Below, piece by piece: positions 28,503 to 38,903 of a DNA stretch of 64,000 nucleotides. The notes beneath the pieces are model-generated. The model did no database searches, was not told the origin of the DNA, and worked only from the letters and a program-made list of their open reading frames with translations. The position numbers and the translations under genes were made by a program. Each line of letters begins with the position of its first letter. The stretch's first letter is position 1. Origin of the DNA: Gallionellaceae bacterium (GTDB lineage: Bacteria > Pseudomonadota > Gammaproteobacteria > Burkholderiales > Gallionellaceae); NCBI GenBank assembly GCA_019753125.1, contig JAIELH010000056.1:29557-93556 (forward strand), given 5' to 3'.

Positions 28503-28961
28503 CTATTTTGCGGAAAATTCCACCGCGCGCAACTGCGGCGCGAGTTTGTCGAGCACGCCGTTGACATACTTGTGGCCGTCGGTGCCGCCGAAGGTCTTGG
28601 CCAGTTCGACCGCTTCGTTGATCGCCACTTTATAGGGCACTTCGAGGTGCTGCGACAACTCGAATGCGCCCAGCAGCAGCACCGCGAACTCCACCGGGCT
28701 GAGTTCGGCCAGCGGCCTGTCCAGATGCGGGGCAAGCAGCGCTTCAAGATCGGCGTGTCGGTCCAACGCGCCGTGCAGCAGTTTGGAAAACAACCCCTTG
28801 TCGTAGCGCCCGAGATTTTTTTCGGCCTGGATCTGTTTCTCGATTTGCGCCTCGTCGCCGGCCGTCACGCGCCACTGGTAGATGCCCTGCAACGCCAGTT
28901 CACGTGCGCGGTGGCGCGGACTCTTGTTCGATGCTTTCTTGATTTCGGCTACCGCGCTCAC
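28503..28961 (-). CDS. nusB: Transcription antitermination factor NusB
   Basis: A 152-residue NusB, which binds boxA RNA with S10 in rRNA antitermination. [15 protein letters not shown] is the Arg-rich N-terminal helix, [18 protein letters not shown] is the conserved core and [10 protein letters not shown] the C-terminal helix. The ATG at 28961 overlaps the ribH stop by 4 nt, the classic ribH-nusB pair. Confidence 0.96.
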   Translation of the reverse strand: MSAVAEIKKASNKSPRHRARELALQGIYQWRVTAGDEAQIEKQIQAEKNLGRYDKGLFSKLLHGALDRHADLEALLAPHLDRPLAELSPVEFAVLLLGAFELSQHLEVPYKVAINEAVELAKTFGGTDGHKYVNGVLDKLAPQLRAVEFSAK

Positions 28962-29410
28962 GCCATGTCCCGCAGTAGATTGGCCATCTCGATCGCCACC
29001 AGCCCGGCTTCGCGGCCCTTCACATCCATACGTGCGACCGCCTGCTCGTCGTTGTCGGTGGTCAGGATCGCATTCGCGATCGGCACGCCGCAGGCCAGTT
29101 GCACTTCATTGACGCAGCGCGCCGACTCGTTCGATACCACCTCGAAATGATATGTGTCGCCGCGTATCACCGCCCCGAGCGCGATCAGCGCGTCGAATTT
29201 TTCACTCTCGGCCATGTGCAACAATGCCAGCGGGATCTCCAGCGCGCCCGGTACGGTGGCCAGCGTGATGTCGTCTTCGGCGACGCCGTGCTGCACCAGC
29301 GAGGCGCGGCAGGCGCCGAGCAGGCCTTCGCACACTTCCTGATTGAAGCGGCTTTGCACGATGCCGATGCGCAAGCCTTTGCCGTTCAGGTTCTTCTCGA
29401 TCTCTTTCAT
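28958..29410 (-). CDS. ribH: 6,7-dimethyl-8-ribityllumazine synthase
   Basis: Penultimate step of riboflavin synthesis. The 150 residues include [16 protein letters not shown] (catalytic His) and [17 protein letters not shown]. It overlaps ribBA and nusB by 4 nt each, so the three are coupled. Confidence 0.97.
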   Translation of the reverse strand: MKEIEKNLNGKGLRIGIVQSRFNQEVCEGLLGACRASLVQHGVAEDDITLATVPGALEIPLALLHMAESEKFDALIALGAVIRGDTYHFEVVSNESARCVNEVQLACGVPIANAILTTDNDEQAVARMDVKGREAGLVAIEMANLLRDMA

Positions 29411-30522
29411 TTATCCTTCTCCGTGCTGGTTATTTTTGCCTGGCAATAGCGCACCACTTCCAGCCCGAAGCCGGTCATGCTCGGCAGCTTGCGCGGCGTG
29501 GCCATCAGGCACATCTTGCCGACGTTAAGGTCGCGCAATATCTGCGCGCCGATGCCGTAGCTGCGCGGATCCCACTGCGCGTGATGCGCTTCTGTTTTGA
29601 CCTCGACGCGCGCCAGCAAATCCTGCGGGGTTTCGCCGTGATGCATCAGCACCAGCACCCCGACAGGCGAAGCGGCAATCCGGGTCAACGCATCATGCAC
29701 GCTGGTGGAATTCGAGTAGTGCGCCTGTTCCAGGAAATCCATCACCGACAGCGGTTCATGCACGCGTACCAGGGTTTCTTCCTCGGGCTTGATGTTGCCT
29801 TTCACCAAGGCGAGATGGGTGTACTGCGTGGTCTCGTCAACATAGGTGGCCAGGTTGAATTCGCCATAGGCGGTTTGCACCTTGCGCAGCGACACGCGTT
29901 CGACCAGCTTCTCGTTATGGCTGCGATGCTCGATCAGGTCGGCGATCGTGCCGATCTTCAGTTGATGCTGTTTCGCGAATTCGATCAGGTCCGGCAGGCG
30001 TGCCATCTCGCCGTCGTCCTTGAGGATCTCGCAGATCACCGAGGCCGGGGTCAGCCCCGCCAGTTGCGCCAGGTCGCAGCCCGCTTCGGTATGCCCGGCG
30101 CGCACCAGCACGCCGCCGTTCTGCGCGCGCAACGGGAAGATGTGGCCCGGCTGCACGATGTCGCCGGGCTTCGCATTTTTGTTCGCGGCAGCCTGTATCG
30201 TGCGCGCGCGGTCGGCTGCCGAGATGCCGGTGGTCACGCCGGTCGCCGCCTCGATGGACATCGTGAAATTGGTGCCCAGCGGCGAACCGTTGTCGCGCAC
30301 CATCAGCGGCAGATGCAGTTGTTTGCAATGCGCCTCGGTCAGCGTCAGGCAGATCAGGCCGCGCCCGTGCTTGGCCATAAAGTTGATTTTTTCCGGTGTG
30401 ACGAATTCTGCGGCAAACACCAGGTCGCCTTCGTTTTCGCGGTCTTCCTCGTCCACCAGCACGACCATGCGGCCGGCGCGGATTTCCGCGATGATTTCAT
30501 GTATTGGCGCTATATCTGTCAT
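29407..30522 (-). CDS. ribBA: DHBP synthase with degenerate GTP cyclohydrolase II domain
   Basis: A 371-residue two-domain protein. Residues 1-205 are a complete 3,4-dihydroxy-2-butanone-4-phosphate synthase ([29 protein letters not shown]). The C-terminal half has the GTP cyclohydrolase II fold but lacks the three zinc-binding cysteines and the RCDC-type motif, so it is probably not a cyclohydrolase. This is a known betaproteobacterial RibB form; a separate ribA should exist elsewhere. The ATG at 30522 follows a TGAGG ribosome site; a TTG 4 codons upstream is less likely. Confidence 0.93.
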   Translation of the reverse strand: MTDIAPIHEIIAEIRAGRMVVLVDEEDRENEGDLVFAAEFVTPEKINFMAKHGRGLICLTLTEAHCKQLHLPLMVRDNGSPLGTNFTMSIEAATGVTTGISAADRARTIQAAANKNAKPGDIVQPGHIFPLRAQNGGVLVRAGHTEAGCDLAQLAGLTPASVICEILKDDGEMARLPDLIEFAKQHQLKIGTIADLIEHRSHNEKLVERVSLRKVQTAYGEFNLATYVDETTQYTHLALVKGNIKPEEETLVRVHEPLSVMDFLEQAHYSNSTSVHDALTRIAASPVGVLVLMHHGETPQDLLARVEVKTEAHHAQWDPRSYGIGAQILRDLNVGKMCLMATPRKLPSMTGFGLEVVRYCQAKITSTEKDK

Positions 30523-30557
30523 GCAGGACCTCAATAATGTCTGGGTTGGTTACGCAA

Positions 30558-31787
30558 TCAGCTGCGGTAGCTCGCGTTGATCTTGACGTAATCGTAAGAA
30601 AAATCGCATGTCCATACGGTGGCATTTGCCGCGCCACGGCCCAGCGCCACGCGGATCGTGATGTCGTTTTGCCGCATCACGCGCTGCCCGTCTTCCTCGC
30701 AATAGCTGGCGGCGCGCCCGCCGTTCTCGGCGACCAGCACGTCATCCAGATACAGCTTCAGTGCGGCGACGTCCAGATCGTCTATGCCGGCATAACCGAT
30801 TGCGGCGAGGATGCGCCCGAGGTTGGGGTCGGAGGCAAAGAACGCGGTCTTGACCAGCGGCGAACGCGCAATCGCGTAGCCGATCTGCTTGCATTCGGCT
30901 TCATCGCGGCCGCCTTCGATACGCACGGTGATGAATTTGGTCGCGCCTTCGCCGTCGCGCACGATGGCTTGCGCCAGCCAGATCGCGACTTCGCTGACGG
31001 CGGCTTGCAGTGTGGCAAATTCTGCGCTGCCGGCTTCGCGGATTTCCGGTAGGGTGGCTTGTCCGGTGGCAATCAGCATCAGCGCATCGTTGGTGGAAGT
31101 ATCGCCGTCCACAGTGATGCAGTTGAACGAGCAGTTGGCGGCCTCGCTGACCATGCGCTGCAACAGCGGTTGCGCGATTGCGGCATCGGTGGCGATGTAG
31201 CCGAGCATCGTCGCCATGTTCGGATGGATCATGCCGGAACCTTTGGCGATGCCGGTGATCGTGATGGTCACGCCATTTATCGTGACTTGTCTGGAAATCG
31301 CCTTGGCGACGATGTCGGTGGTCATGATCGCGTATGCGGCATCGTGCCAGTTGCCGGCACGCATGTTCGCGATGCATCCGGGCAGGCCGGCGGCGATTTT
31401 GCCGACCGGCAACGGCTCCATGATTACGCCGGTGGAAAATGGCAAAATCTGCGACGCCTTGCAGTCCAGCAGCCCGGCCAGCGCCGCGCAGGTGGTGCGC
31501 GCATCCTGCAAGCCCTGTTCGCCGGTTCCGGCGTTGGCGTTTCCGGTGTTGACCACCAGCGCGCGGATGCCGTCCGGCTGCGCGAGGTGTTCGCGCGCGA
31601 CGGTTACCGGAGCGGCGCAGAAACGGTTCTTCGTGAACACGCCGGCAACGCGCGCGCCTGCGCAGAGTTGCATCACCAGCAGATCCTTGCGTTTTTCACG
31701 CTTGATGTTCGCTTCGGTGACGCCCAGAGAAACGCCTGCAACGGGCAACAACTGTGCCGCAACGGGCGGTGTCAGATTAACCGGCAT
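30558..31787 (-). CDS. argJ: Bifunctional ornithine acetyltransferase / N-acetylglutamate synthase
   Basis: Arginine-pathway enzyme that recycles the acetyl group. The 409 residues contain [14 protein letters not shown], where the Thr after the Met-Ala is the autocleavage nucleophile that splits alpha and beta chains. The conserved N-terminus ([14 protein letters not shown]) and the end VKINASYRS are present. Confidence 0.96.
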   Translation of the reverse strand: MPVNLTPPVAAQLLPVAGVSLGVTEANIKREKRKDLLVMQLCAGARVAGVFTKNRFCAAPVTVAREHLAQPDGIRALVVNTGNANAGTGEQGLQDARTTCAALAGLLDCKASQILPFSTGVIMEPLPVGKIAAGLPGCIANMRAGNWHDAAYAIMTTDIVAKAISRQVTINGVTITITGIAKGSGMIHPNMATMLGYIATDAAIAQPLLQRMVSEAANCSFNCITVDGDTSTNDALMLIATGQATLPEIREAGSAEFATLQAAVSEVAIWLAQAIVRDGEGATKFITVRIEGGRDEAECKQIGYAIARSPLVKTAFFASDPNLGRILAAIGYAGIDDLDVAALKLYLDDVLVAENGGRAASYCEEDGQRVMRQNDITIRVALGRGAANATVWTCDFSYDYVKINASYRS

Positions 31788-31856
31788 AAGAGGTATTCCT
31801 GTCGTTTCGATGCAGTGTATCCGTCATCACGGGCATTTCATTCGCCCGATCAGGTT

Positions 31857-34571
31857 TTACAATTTCCCGTGGCATTGTTTGTATTTTTTGCCCGATCCGC
31901 AGGGACAGGGATCGTTGCGCCCCACCTTGCTGCCTTCACGCAAGAACGGTTTGTGTTCCCCTTCGGCCGCGTCCGTTGGCTGCGCCAAGGCTTCGTCATA
32001 ATCGGCATGGTGATACTGCACATTTTCCGGCGCCGGCGCGGCTTCCACCGACTCGATGTCCGCTTCGCTGCGCACCTGCACCGTCATCAGCACCTGCGTC
32101 ACTTCGCGTTTGATCGCATCCAGCATCAGCGAAAACAACTCGAAGGCCTCGCTCTTGTATTCCTGCTTGGGGTTCTTCTGCGCATAGCCGCGCAAATGGA
32201 TGCCCTGGCGCAGATGATCCAGCGCGGCAAGATGTTCGCGCCAATGCACATCCAGGCTTTGCAGCATGATCGCACGCTCGTAATGGTGCATCGATTCGTC
32301 GCCTACCGTCTCGACTTTGGCCTGATATTGTTGCCGCGCATGTTCGGCGATACGCGCCCGCAGCCCGGATTCGTTTAATTGCTTGTCCGTTTCGAGCCAT
32401 TGCACCAGCGGCAACTCCAGGCGGTATTCGGCAGCCAACAGTTTTTCCAGGCCCGGCACATCCCACTGTTCTTCCATGCTGTGCGGCGGAATGTACTGGT
32501 TGACGGCATCTTCGAGCACGCCCTCGCGCATGGCTCCGATGGTTTCGGAAATATCCGAGCTTTCCAGCAGTTCGCTGCGCTGCTGGTAGATCACCTTGCG
32601 CTGGTCGTTGGCGACATCATCGTATTCCAGTATCTGCTTGCGTATGTCGAAGTTGCGTGCCTCCACTTTGCGCTGTGCATTTTCGATCGCACGCGTCACC
32701 CAGCTATGCTCGATCGCTTCGCCTTCCGGCAGCTTGAACCGGTTCATGATCGCGGTCACGCGGTCGGAAGCGAAGATGCGCAGCAGCGGATCTTCCAGCG
32801 ACAGGAAAAAGCGGCTCGAACCGGGGTCGCCCTGGCGGCCGGAGCGGCCGCGCAACTGGTTGTCCACACGGCGCGATTCATGGCGTTCGGTGCCGATGAT
32901 GTGCAGGCCGCCGCTGGCCAGCACCTGTTCATGCAACTGCTGCCACTCGGACTTCAGTTGCGCGATACGCTGCTCTTTGGTTTTCTCGTCCAGGCTGGCG
33001 TCGGCACGAATGTGCTCGATCTGCTTTTCAGCATTGCCGCCGAGCACGATGTCGGTGCCGCGTCCCGCCATGTTGGTGGCGATAGTGACCATGCCGGGGC
33101 GTCCGGCTTGCGCGATGATCTGCGCCTCGCGCTCGTGTTGTTTGGCGTTCAGCACCTGGTGCGGCAGCTTGTCCTTTTCCAGCAGATGCGCCAGCAATTC
33201 GGAATTTTCGATCGAGGTGGTGCCCACCAGCACCGGCTGGCCGCGCATATGGCAATCCCTGATGTCTTCGATCACCGCCTGGTATTTTTCCTTGGTGGTG
33301 AGGTACACCTTGTCCATCATGTCCTTGCGGATGGTCGGGCGATGCGGCGGAATAATCACCGTTTCCAGGTTGTAGATTTGCTGGAATTCGTATGCCTCGG
33401 TATCTGCCGTGCCGGTCATGCCGGCCAGCTTCTGGTACAAACGGAAATAATTCTGGAACGTGATCGAAGCCAGTGTCTGGTTCTCTTTCTGGATAGCCAC
33501 GCCTTCCTTCGCTTCCACCGCCTGATGCAGGCCGTCGGACCAGCGCCGTCCAGACATCAGGCGGCCGGTAAATTCATCGACAATGACGACTTCTCCGTTC
33601 TGCACCACGTATTGCTGGTCGCGGAAAAACAGGTTGTGCGCGCGCAATGCCGCATACAGATGATGGATCAGCGTGATGTTGGCCGGGTCATACAGACTGC
33701 CGCCGGCAGGCAGCAAACCTGCCTGTGTAAGAATGTTTTCCGCGCGTTCGTGGCCGGATTCGGTGAGCAATATCTGGTGGTTTTTCTCGTCCACACTGAA
33801 ATCGCCCGGCCCGTCTTCCTCGGCCTGACGCTGTAATTTCGGCGCAAGTTGGTTGATGCGCACATAGATGTCGACGTTGTCTTCGGCCTGGCCGGAAATA
33901 ATCAGCGGTGTGCGCGCCTCGTCGATCAGGATCGAATCCACCTCGTCGACGATTGCGTAGTTGAGTGGGCGCTGGTAGCGTTCCTCGCGTTGCGTCGCCA
34001 TGTTATCGCGCAGATAATCAAAGCCGAATTCGTTGTTGGTGCCGTAGGTGATGTCGGCAGCGTAGGCGGCCTGCTTCTGGTCATGCGGCATCTGTGACAG
34101 GATCACGCCCACCGATAGTCCGAGGAAGCGGTATAGCCTGCCCATCCATTCCGCATCGCGTTCCGCCAGATAATCGTTGACCGTAACGACATGCACGCCC
34201 TTGCCGGAAATTGCATTCAGATAGGCGGGCAAAGTGGCCATCAGGGTCTTGCCTTCGCCGGTGCGCATTTCGGCGATCTTGCCGTAATGCAGCACCATTC
34301 CGCCGATCAGTTGCACGTCAAAATGGCGCATCCCCAGCACGCGCGAACTCGCCTCGCGCACCACCGCAAAGGTCTCCGGCAACAGCGCATCCAGCGATTC
34401 GCCTTGCGCAAAACGTTGCCTGAAACTGCCGGTTTTCCCGCGCAATTCATCGTCGCTCAGTTTGGCGGTATCGGCCTCCAGTTTGTTGATGGTCTGGACA
34501 ATGGTGCGATATTGTTTGAGCAGGCGGTCATTGCGGCTACCGAAGATACTTTTGAGCACTTTGGAAATCAT
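31857..34571 (-). CDS. secA: Preprotein translocase ATPase SecA
   Basis: Motor of the Sec pathway, 904 residues. [17 protein letters not shown] is Walker A and [15 protein letters not shown] the DEAD-like Walker B. The preprotein-crosslinking domain, [15 protein letters not shown] and [15 protein letters not shown] follow. The C-terminal zinc finger [18 protein letters not shown] binds SecB and lipids. Neighbouring dciA and an M23 peptidase are the usual betaproteobacterial secA surroundings. Confidence 0.98.
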   Translation of the reverse strand: MISKVLKSIFGSRNDRLLKQYRTIVQTINKLEADTAKLSDDELRGKTGSFRQRFAQGESLDALLPETFAVVREASSRVLGMRHFDVQLIGGMVLHYGKIAEMRTGEGKTLMATLPAYLNAISGKGVHVVTVNDYLAERDAEWMGRLYRFLGLSVGVILSQMPHDQKQAAYAADITYGTNNEFGFDYLRDNMATQREERYQRPLNYAIVDEVDSILIDEARTPLIISGQAEDNVDIYVRINQLAPKLQRQAEEDGPGDFSVDEKNHQILLTESGHERAENILTQAGLLPAGGSLYDPANITLIHHLYAALRAHNLFFRDQQYVVQNGEVVIVDEFTGRLMSGRRWSDGLHQAVEAKEGVAIQKENQTLASITFQNYFRLYQKLAGMTGTADTEAYEFQQIYNLETVIIPPHRPTIRKDMMDKVYLTTKEKYQAVIEDIRDCHMRGQPVLVGTTSIENSELLAHLLEKDKLPHQVLNAKQHEREAQIIAQAGRPGMVTIATNMAGRGTDIVLGGNAEKQIEHIRADASLDEKTKEQRIAQLKSEWQQLHEQVLASGGLHIIGTERHESRRVDNQLRGRSGRQGDPGSSRFFLSLEDPLLRIFASDRVTAIMNRFKLPEGEAIEHSWVTRAIENAQRKVEARNFDIRKQILEYDDVANDQRKVIYQQRSELLESSDISETIGAMREGVLEDAVNQYIPPHSMEEQWDVPGLEKLLAAEYRLELPLVQWLETDKQLNESGLRARIAEHARQQYQAKVETVGDESMHHYERAIMLQSLDVHWREHLAALDHLRQGIHLRGYAQKNPKQEYKSEAFELFSLMLDAIKREVTQVLMTVQVRSEADIESVEAAPAPENVQYHHADYDEALAQPTDAAEGEHKPFLREGSKVGRNDPCPCGSGKKYKQCHGKL

Positions 34572-34665
34572 GTTTTACCAAATCACAAAATAATAGAATT
34601 CTCGAATATATGGCCGGAGCGCTTCATACAAATGGAAAGTCATGAAACATTCCGGCTAATGGACA

Positions 34666-34695
34666 AAGGGTGAGGCGATTTATCACCTCACCCTT
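34666..34695 (-). terminator. Terminator-like hairpin after the M23 peptidase gene
   Basis: A perfect 10-bp stem (AAGGGTGAGG / CCTCACCCTT) with a 10-nt loop, 38 nt past the peptidase stop. Only a short T-run follows on the minus strand. Confidence 0.55.
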
Positions 34696-34732
34696 GCAAA
34701 GTATCTGTTAACTGAACCAACAACCGGCGGAA

Positions 34733-35653
34733 TCAGCCTGCGGTTTTTTGCAAGAAACGCACCGGGTTTTGAGCCATCCCCCTGTAGCGCACCTCAAAAT
34801 GCAAATGGCTGCCAGTGGAGCGGCCGGTGTTACCCACTTCGGCAATCTTGTCGCCGCACCGCACCACTTGTCCGACCTTTACCAGCAATCGCGAGGCATG
34901 CGCGTAACGCGTGACGATGTCATTACCGTGATCAATTTCGATCATTTTACCATACTGCGGATGGATATCCGCGTAAGCCACGACGCCGCCCGCCGACGCA
35001 TGAACGGGCGTTCCCTCGGGCGCCATATAGTCGACGCCTTCATGCATCGCGTTGTCGCCGGTGAAAGGGTCGATGCGCCAGCCGAAGTTCGAGGAATACC
35101 AGCCTTCCCTGATCGGTGAGGTAGAAGGCAACAATTTGCTGCTTAACTGGTTCTGCAACAGCATAGTTTCCAAAGCCATCAGCTTGTCGCTGCGATCGTT
35201 GACCAGGCGTGTCAATAGGTCCAATTGCTGCGTCAGGCCGGGAACTGACATTTCCTGTGCCGGCGCAGCCACCAGCGGGCCGCCACGCGCCGGCGGCTGG
35301 TCAAACTGAAACTCTTCGGGTTTCATGCCGGTCAGCTTGGCTAGGCGTGCGCCGAGTGCGTCCAGGCGTTGCATTTGCGCCTGCATCTGCCCGACCCGGG
35401 TTGCCATCGCATCCAGGCTGCTGTGCAGATAGGTCTGCTGCTTTTGCTGTTCATCGCTGCGCACCTTGGAAAGCAGGGTGCGTATTCCGTCATTCAGGCT
35501 TTCCGGGGCAAAGCGCACCAACGCGTATTGCACGGCAAATGCCGCGCTCCACATCATCCCGAACAGCAACAGCGACAGCAACATAAGCTGCCAGATGTTC
35601 AGTGTAAAGCTGCGAGTTTTTGCCAAGCGGTTGGAAACTAGAATAACATTCAT
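34733..35653 (-). CDS. M23 family murein endopeptidase
   Basis: A 306-residue membrane-anchored peptidase. A basic N-terminus and one helix (LNIWQLMLLSLLLFGMMW) precede a coiled-coil-like segment (residues about 65-110). The LytM domain begins near 190, with zinc ligands in HEGVDYMAPE and GSHLHFEVRY. It is likely involved in cell-wall remodelling at division or growth. It is divergent from dciA, with about 30 bp between. Confidence 0.92.
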   Translation of the reverse strand: MNVILVSNRLAKTRSFTLNIWQLMLLSLLLFGMMWSAAFAVQYALVRFAPESLNDGIRTLLSKVRSDEQQKQQTYLHSSLDAMATRVGQMQAQMQRLDALGARLAKLTGMKPEEFQFDQPPARGGPLVAAPAQEMSVPGLTQQLDLLTRLVNDRSDKLMALETMLLQNQLSSKLLPSTSPIREGWYSSNFGWRIDPFTGDNAMHEGVDYMAPEGTPVHASAGGVVAYADIHPQYGKMIEIDHGNDIVTRYAHASRLLVKVGQVVRCGDKIAEVGNTGRSTGSHLHFEVRYRGMAQNPVRFLQKTAG

Positions 35654-35684
35654 GCCTCCCCCTCCTTAATATAGTCGTGAAATT

Positions 35685-36107
35685 GTGGCGCAACAGTTCA
35701 AATCATTGCTGGACAGCAATCCGGAATTCTGCCAATTGCTGAACAAGACGCAGGTCCTGTCGGATATGCAGCGCCATTTTAATTGCGTTGTACCTGCTTT
35801 TTTTGCGCAATCCAGTCAAGTGTTGAACCTGCAATCCGGTGTGCTCAGCATCGCCGTCGGCAACGCTACAATGGCGGCAAAATTACGCCAGCTTGCGCCG
35901 GAACTTACTGCCTTGCTACAAAACCGGGGGTGTGAGGTTAGCGGAATCCGCGTCAAGGTGCAAGTTTCATTTAGCGGCAAACGGCCCGGCCCGACACCGC
36001 GCAAACTCGGCGAAACTGCCCGAAAAACGCTGGATGAATTCAGCAGGCAACTGGAGGATTCGCCGCTCAAACTCGTCTTGAAAAGGATGGGTAAGGCAAA
36101 AGACTGA
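35685..36107 (+). CDS. dciA: DciA-like (DUF721) protein
   Basis: A 140-residue protein starting at a GTG. The region about 25-85 fits DUF721 (GVLSIAVGNATMAAKLRQLAPELTALL). DciA is the ancestral loader or operator of the DnaB helicase. The location opposite an M23 gene and near secA matches many betaproteobacteria. Name by family; function is inferred. Confidence 0.8.
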   Translation: MAQQFKSLLDSNPEFCQLLNKTQVLSDMQRHFNCVVPAFFAQSSQVLNLQSGVLSIAVGNATMAAKLRQLAPELTALLQNRGCEVSGIRVKVQVSFSGKRPGPTPRKLGETARKTLDEFSRQLEDSPLKLVLKRMGKAKD

Positions 36108-36134
36108 CGGAAATCGTTACGCAAATTCCGTTTT
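36107..36134 (+). terminator. Weak terminator after dciA
   Basis: A 6-bp stem (ACGGAA / TTCCGT) with a 13-nt loop is followed by TTT, directly at the dciA stop. The stem is short. Confidence 0.35.
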
Positions 36135-36199
36135 CCACGCCCGAATGCCATTGTTACGGCTACAGTCTACCTGCCAACTGCTTGCAGATATTGTGCAGG

Positions 36200-37552
36200 T
36201 CAGTGCTGCGCCAATAGCGCAAGCATCGCTTCCACATCGACCACCTTGTCGCGTGGAGCGCCACGCAACTCACCGCGTGCCACCTCCACGTCATCGAGCC
36301 GCTTCCAGTCGCTGAAAGAGACAATCTGCACCTTGCGCTGGCGCAACAGCGCGTCGATGTCCTCGCGGTCTGGAAGTTCGCGAGCCTCAAGGCCGGCGCC
36401 GTCGGCGATCATGTGTTCGACCACATGTGCGGAAGCGCCCTTGTGTGATCCGATCAGTCCTTGCGGCCCGGTGCGCGCCCAACCGACGACGTATTCGTTG
36501 GCAATCACGGCGCGGCTGGCGGGATCGACGACCCGGCCGTCTTCGTTGGCAATGATCTTCGCCTTTTCGTCGTAAGGAACGCCGGCAATCCGTTTGGCGG
36601 CAAAGCCAATTGCCGGTAGCACCATCCCGACATCGAGGATTTCGATCTTGCCGGTGCCGCGTGCGCTGACGCTGCCATCCTGCCGAACTTCGAGGCGGTT
36701 TTTCTCGAGCGCGAGGCCGGCGACTTTGCCGTCGGCGCCGGCGATTATTTCAGTCGGCGAAACGAGGAAGCGCAGGTAAAGTTTTTTCGCTTTCGCGCCA
36801 GTCTGGCGTGTGGCATAGGACTGGAGAACTCTCAGGTTTTTCTCCTGCTGCGAACTGCCCTCTTCCGGAATGACGCAACCGGCAAGCTCTTCCGGGGCGA
36901 CGATCGGGTCGACGTCTTCCATATCGCCGAATTCTTTCAGCTCAACTGGTGTAAATGCGGCCTGTTCCGGCCCGCGCCGCCCGAGAATAAACACCTCGCG
37001 CACCTGGCTGTGGCGCAAAACCTCCAGCGCATGCGCGGCAACATCGGTTTTTTCCAGTTCGGCGGGTGTGCGCAGCAGTATCCGCGCGGCGTCGATGGCG
37101 ACGTTGCCGTTGCCCACCACCGCGACACGCGATACCGACAAATCGATTTTGGCATCGCGATAGTCGGGGTGCCCGTTGTACCAACCGATGAACACCGTTG
37201 CCGGCGTGCAGCGCGGCATGCCTTCGCCGGGAATGCCGAGACGGCGGTCGTCTTCGTTGCCTATTGCGTAAACAATCTGGTGATAGTGCCGGCGCAACTC
37301 TTCCACCGTCACGTCACGCCCGAGGCACACATTGCCCATAAACCTGAAGGTAGGCCGTGCGGCCGTCTTTTCATAAACGCGCGTGACGGCCTTGATGCTC
37401 TGATGATCGGGCGCGACGCCGCCCCGCACCAGCCCGTACGGTGTGGGCAGACGATCGAACATGTCGACATGAACGACCGCGTCGGTGCGCCTGAGCAGCG
37501 CCTCCGCAGCGTAGAAACCGGCGGGGCCGGAACCGATGATTGCGACACGCAT
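36200..37552 (-). CDS. Ferredoxin/adrenodoxin-NADP reductase-like flavoprotein
   Basis: A 450-residue FAD protein. The FAD site is VAIIGSGPAGFYAAEALL and the NADP site VVGNGNVAIDAARILL, followed by VFILGRRGPEQAAFTPVE. VRGGVAPDHQSIKAV and VGWARTGPQGLIGSHK are typical of the adrenodoxin-reductase (FprA) family. A strong GGAGGT site stands before the ATG. Its redox partner is unknown; no ferredoxin gene is adjacent. Confidence 0.9.
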   Translation of the reverse strand: MRVAIIGSGPAGFYAAEALLRRTDAVVHVDMFDRLPTPYGLVRGGVAPDHQSIKAVTRVYEKTAARPTFRFMGNVCLGRDVTVEELRRHYHQIVYAIGNEDDRRLGIPGEGMPRCTPATVFIGWYNGHPDYRDAKIDLSVSRVAVVGNGNVAIDAARILLRTPAELEKTDVAAHALEVLRHSQVREVFILGRRGPEQAAFTPVELKEFGDMEDVDPIVAPEELAGCVIPEEGSSQQEKNLRVLQSYATRQTGAKAKKLYLRFLVSPTEIIAGADGKVAGLALEKNRLEVRQDGSVSARGTGKIEILDVGMVLPAIGFAAKRIAGVPYDEKAKIIANEDGRVVDPASRAVIANEYVVGWARTGPQGLIGSHKGASAHVVEHMIADGAGLEARELPDREDIDALLRQRKVQIVSFSDWKRLDDVEVARGELRGAPRDKVVDVEAMLALLAQH

Positions 37553-37677
37553 GAATTACCTCCGCTGCAAGGTTAAGAATGATCCGCAATGTTACACGTT
37601 CAGGCATTAAATCGGGTATGCCTTGCTACTTTTGCGCGCCAATCATTGCAAGCCCTGCTCTGGCAGTGCTCGATTGC

Positions 37678-37706
37678 TTGACGGTCGCTTACCCGAAGCG
37701 CATTAT
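37678..37706 (+). promoter_or_regulatory. Predicted promoter of the Cys-rich protein gene
   Basis: -35 TTGACG and -10 CATTAT with a 17-nt spacer, about 56 nt before the ATG at 37763. Confidence 0.5.
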
Positions 37707-37762
37707 TTGTGCGGGCCGCAAGGCCCAGCGGTGTTTTTATGATCAATAATCAGGGAGATGAT

Positions 37763-38020
37763 ATGTTCAAGAAACTTTTGTTATCGGTGGCAACGGTCGT
37801 ATCGCTATCATTGGCTTCAGTATCTTTTGCGGCAGATGCGCCAAAGGATGAATGCCAGGCCGACAAGGATTGCAAGGATGGCAACCTTTGCATTCTGGCG
37901 TTGAACCCGCATGTGTGTAAACCGCCACAGCCTGCTGGCGCCGCCTGCAAACGGGATGCCATTTGCATTTCCAAGAAGTGCGATATTCCTGCCGGCAAAG
38001 ATGTAGGAGCTTGCAAGTAA
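37763..38020 (+). CDS. Small secreted Cys-rich protein
   Basis: An 85-residue protein: a clear signal peptide (MFKKLLLSVATVVSLSLASV, ending in SFA) and a mature part of about 62 residues with eight cysteines in a regular pattern (ECQADKDC, GNLC, HVC, AAC, IC, KKC, AC). This suggests four disulfides in a compact periplasmic or extracellular fold. The spacing loosely recalls dickkopf-like Cys-rich repeats, without proof. A GGGAG site precedes the ATG. Function is not known; it stands alone between a reductase and acyP. Confidence 0.75.
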   Translation: MFKKLLLSVATVVSLSLASVSFAADAPKDECQADKDCKDGNLCILALNPHVCKPPQPAGAACKRDAICISKKCDIPAGKDVGACK

Positions 38021-38207
38021 AAGATTCTTCTTGTCTGGTTTTCAGATTTAAAGGACCCTGTTGGAATTGGTTGGCCCCTGTGCGAAAAGATCATTGCCGG
38101 TCTGATTTTTCCGCTGGGGGCTTCTTGTTTTTTGGTATAGGGTTGCAAGGCCGGTGGTCTGCTGGCCGTGACGCGATCCGGCGCTGTGTCTGCGACAAAA
38201 TTTTTGT

Positions 38208-38495
38208 TTACCTGATAATTTCAAAGCTGGCGTAACTGCCCTTATCCGGCTCAATCTCGACGCGCTCTACTTGGGCAGATGACGGACCCCGGTGCGCCCA
38301 GCGCACGATGGCATCGATATCGGCGGCTGCACCATGCACTGCCGCTTCCACCGCACCGTCGCTGCGGTTGCGCACCCAGCCCGCCACTCCCAGCCTTTGC
38401 GCTTCACGGCGCATCGAATCGCGGAAGAACACACCCTGCACGCGGCCATAAATCACGAGGTGCAGCGCCTTCTTGCCCATGGTTTGGATAGTCAT
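38208..38495 (-). CDS. acyP: Acylphosphatase
   Basis: A 95-residue acylphosphatase. IYGRVQGVFFRDSMRREA carries the phosphate-binding arginine and GWVRNRSDGAVEAAVHG the catalytic asparagine. AAGGAG lies before the ATG at 38495. It follows yqaA by 12 nt. Confidence 0.95.
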   Translation of the reverse strand: MTIQTMGKKALHLVIYGRVQGVFFRDSMRREAQRLGVAGWVRNRSDGAVEAAVHGAAADIDAIVRWAHRGPSSAQVERVEIEPDKGSYASFEIIR

Positions 38496-38507
38496 TATCT
38501 TTCTCCT

Positions 38508-38903
38508 TCAGACGGCAGCCGCTGCGATCACCCAATAGCGCGCAAATTTTCCCAGCGCCATGAACAGCGCGGCCTGCCACCCGTTGAGGCGCAGCCAGCC
38601 GGCGGCGAGGCAGAGCGCATCGCCCAGCAGCGGAACCCAGGCGAGCAGCAAGGCGGGCGTGCCGTAGCGGCGCAAATGTTCCACATGCTTGAGCTGCTGG
38701 GTCTGCGGCAGCAGCCAACCCATGCCGAAACTGACCATGCCGCCCAGCGTGTTGCCGAGTGTGGCGACGGCGAGCGCAAGCCACAGTGTCTCGGGATAGG
38801 CCTTGAGCACGCCGAACAGCACCGCTTCCGAGCCGCCCGGCAGCAGCGTGGCGGCAAGAAAACTGCTGATGAAAAGCGAGGAAAGGCTGGCGGTTTCGGT
38901 CAT
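38508..38903 (-). CDS. yqaA: YqaA-like membrane protein
   Basis: A 131-residue DedA-related inner-membrane protein with three or four helices. SSFLAATLLPGGSEAVL and ATLGNTLGGMVSFGMGW are characteristic. Function is unknown. It begins where comF ends. Confidence 0.85.
   Translation of the reverse strand: MTETASLSSLFISSFLAATLLPGGSEAVLFGVLKAYPETLWLALAVATLGNTLGGMVSFGMGWLLPQTQQLKHVEHLRRYGTPALLLAWVPLLGDALCLAAGWLRLNGWQAALFMALGKFARYWVIAAAAV

Noticed and set aside
30523..30557. FMN riboswitch before ribBA
   Set aside because: Only 35 bp separate argJ side and ribBA; there is no room for an RFN element.
31059..33836. Long plus-strand open frames opposite argJ and secA
   Set aside because: They mirror the real genes in another frame and show no conserved motifs or plausible starts.
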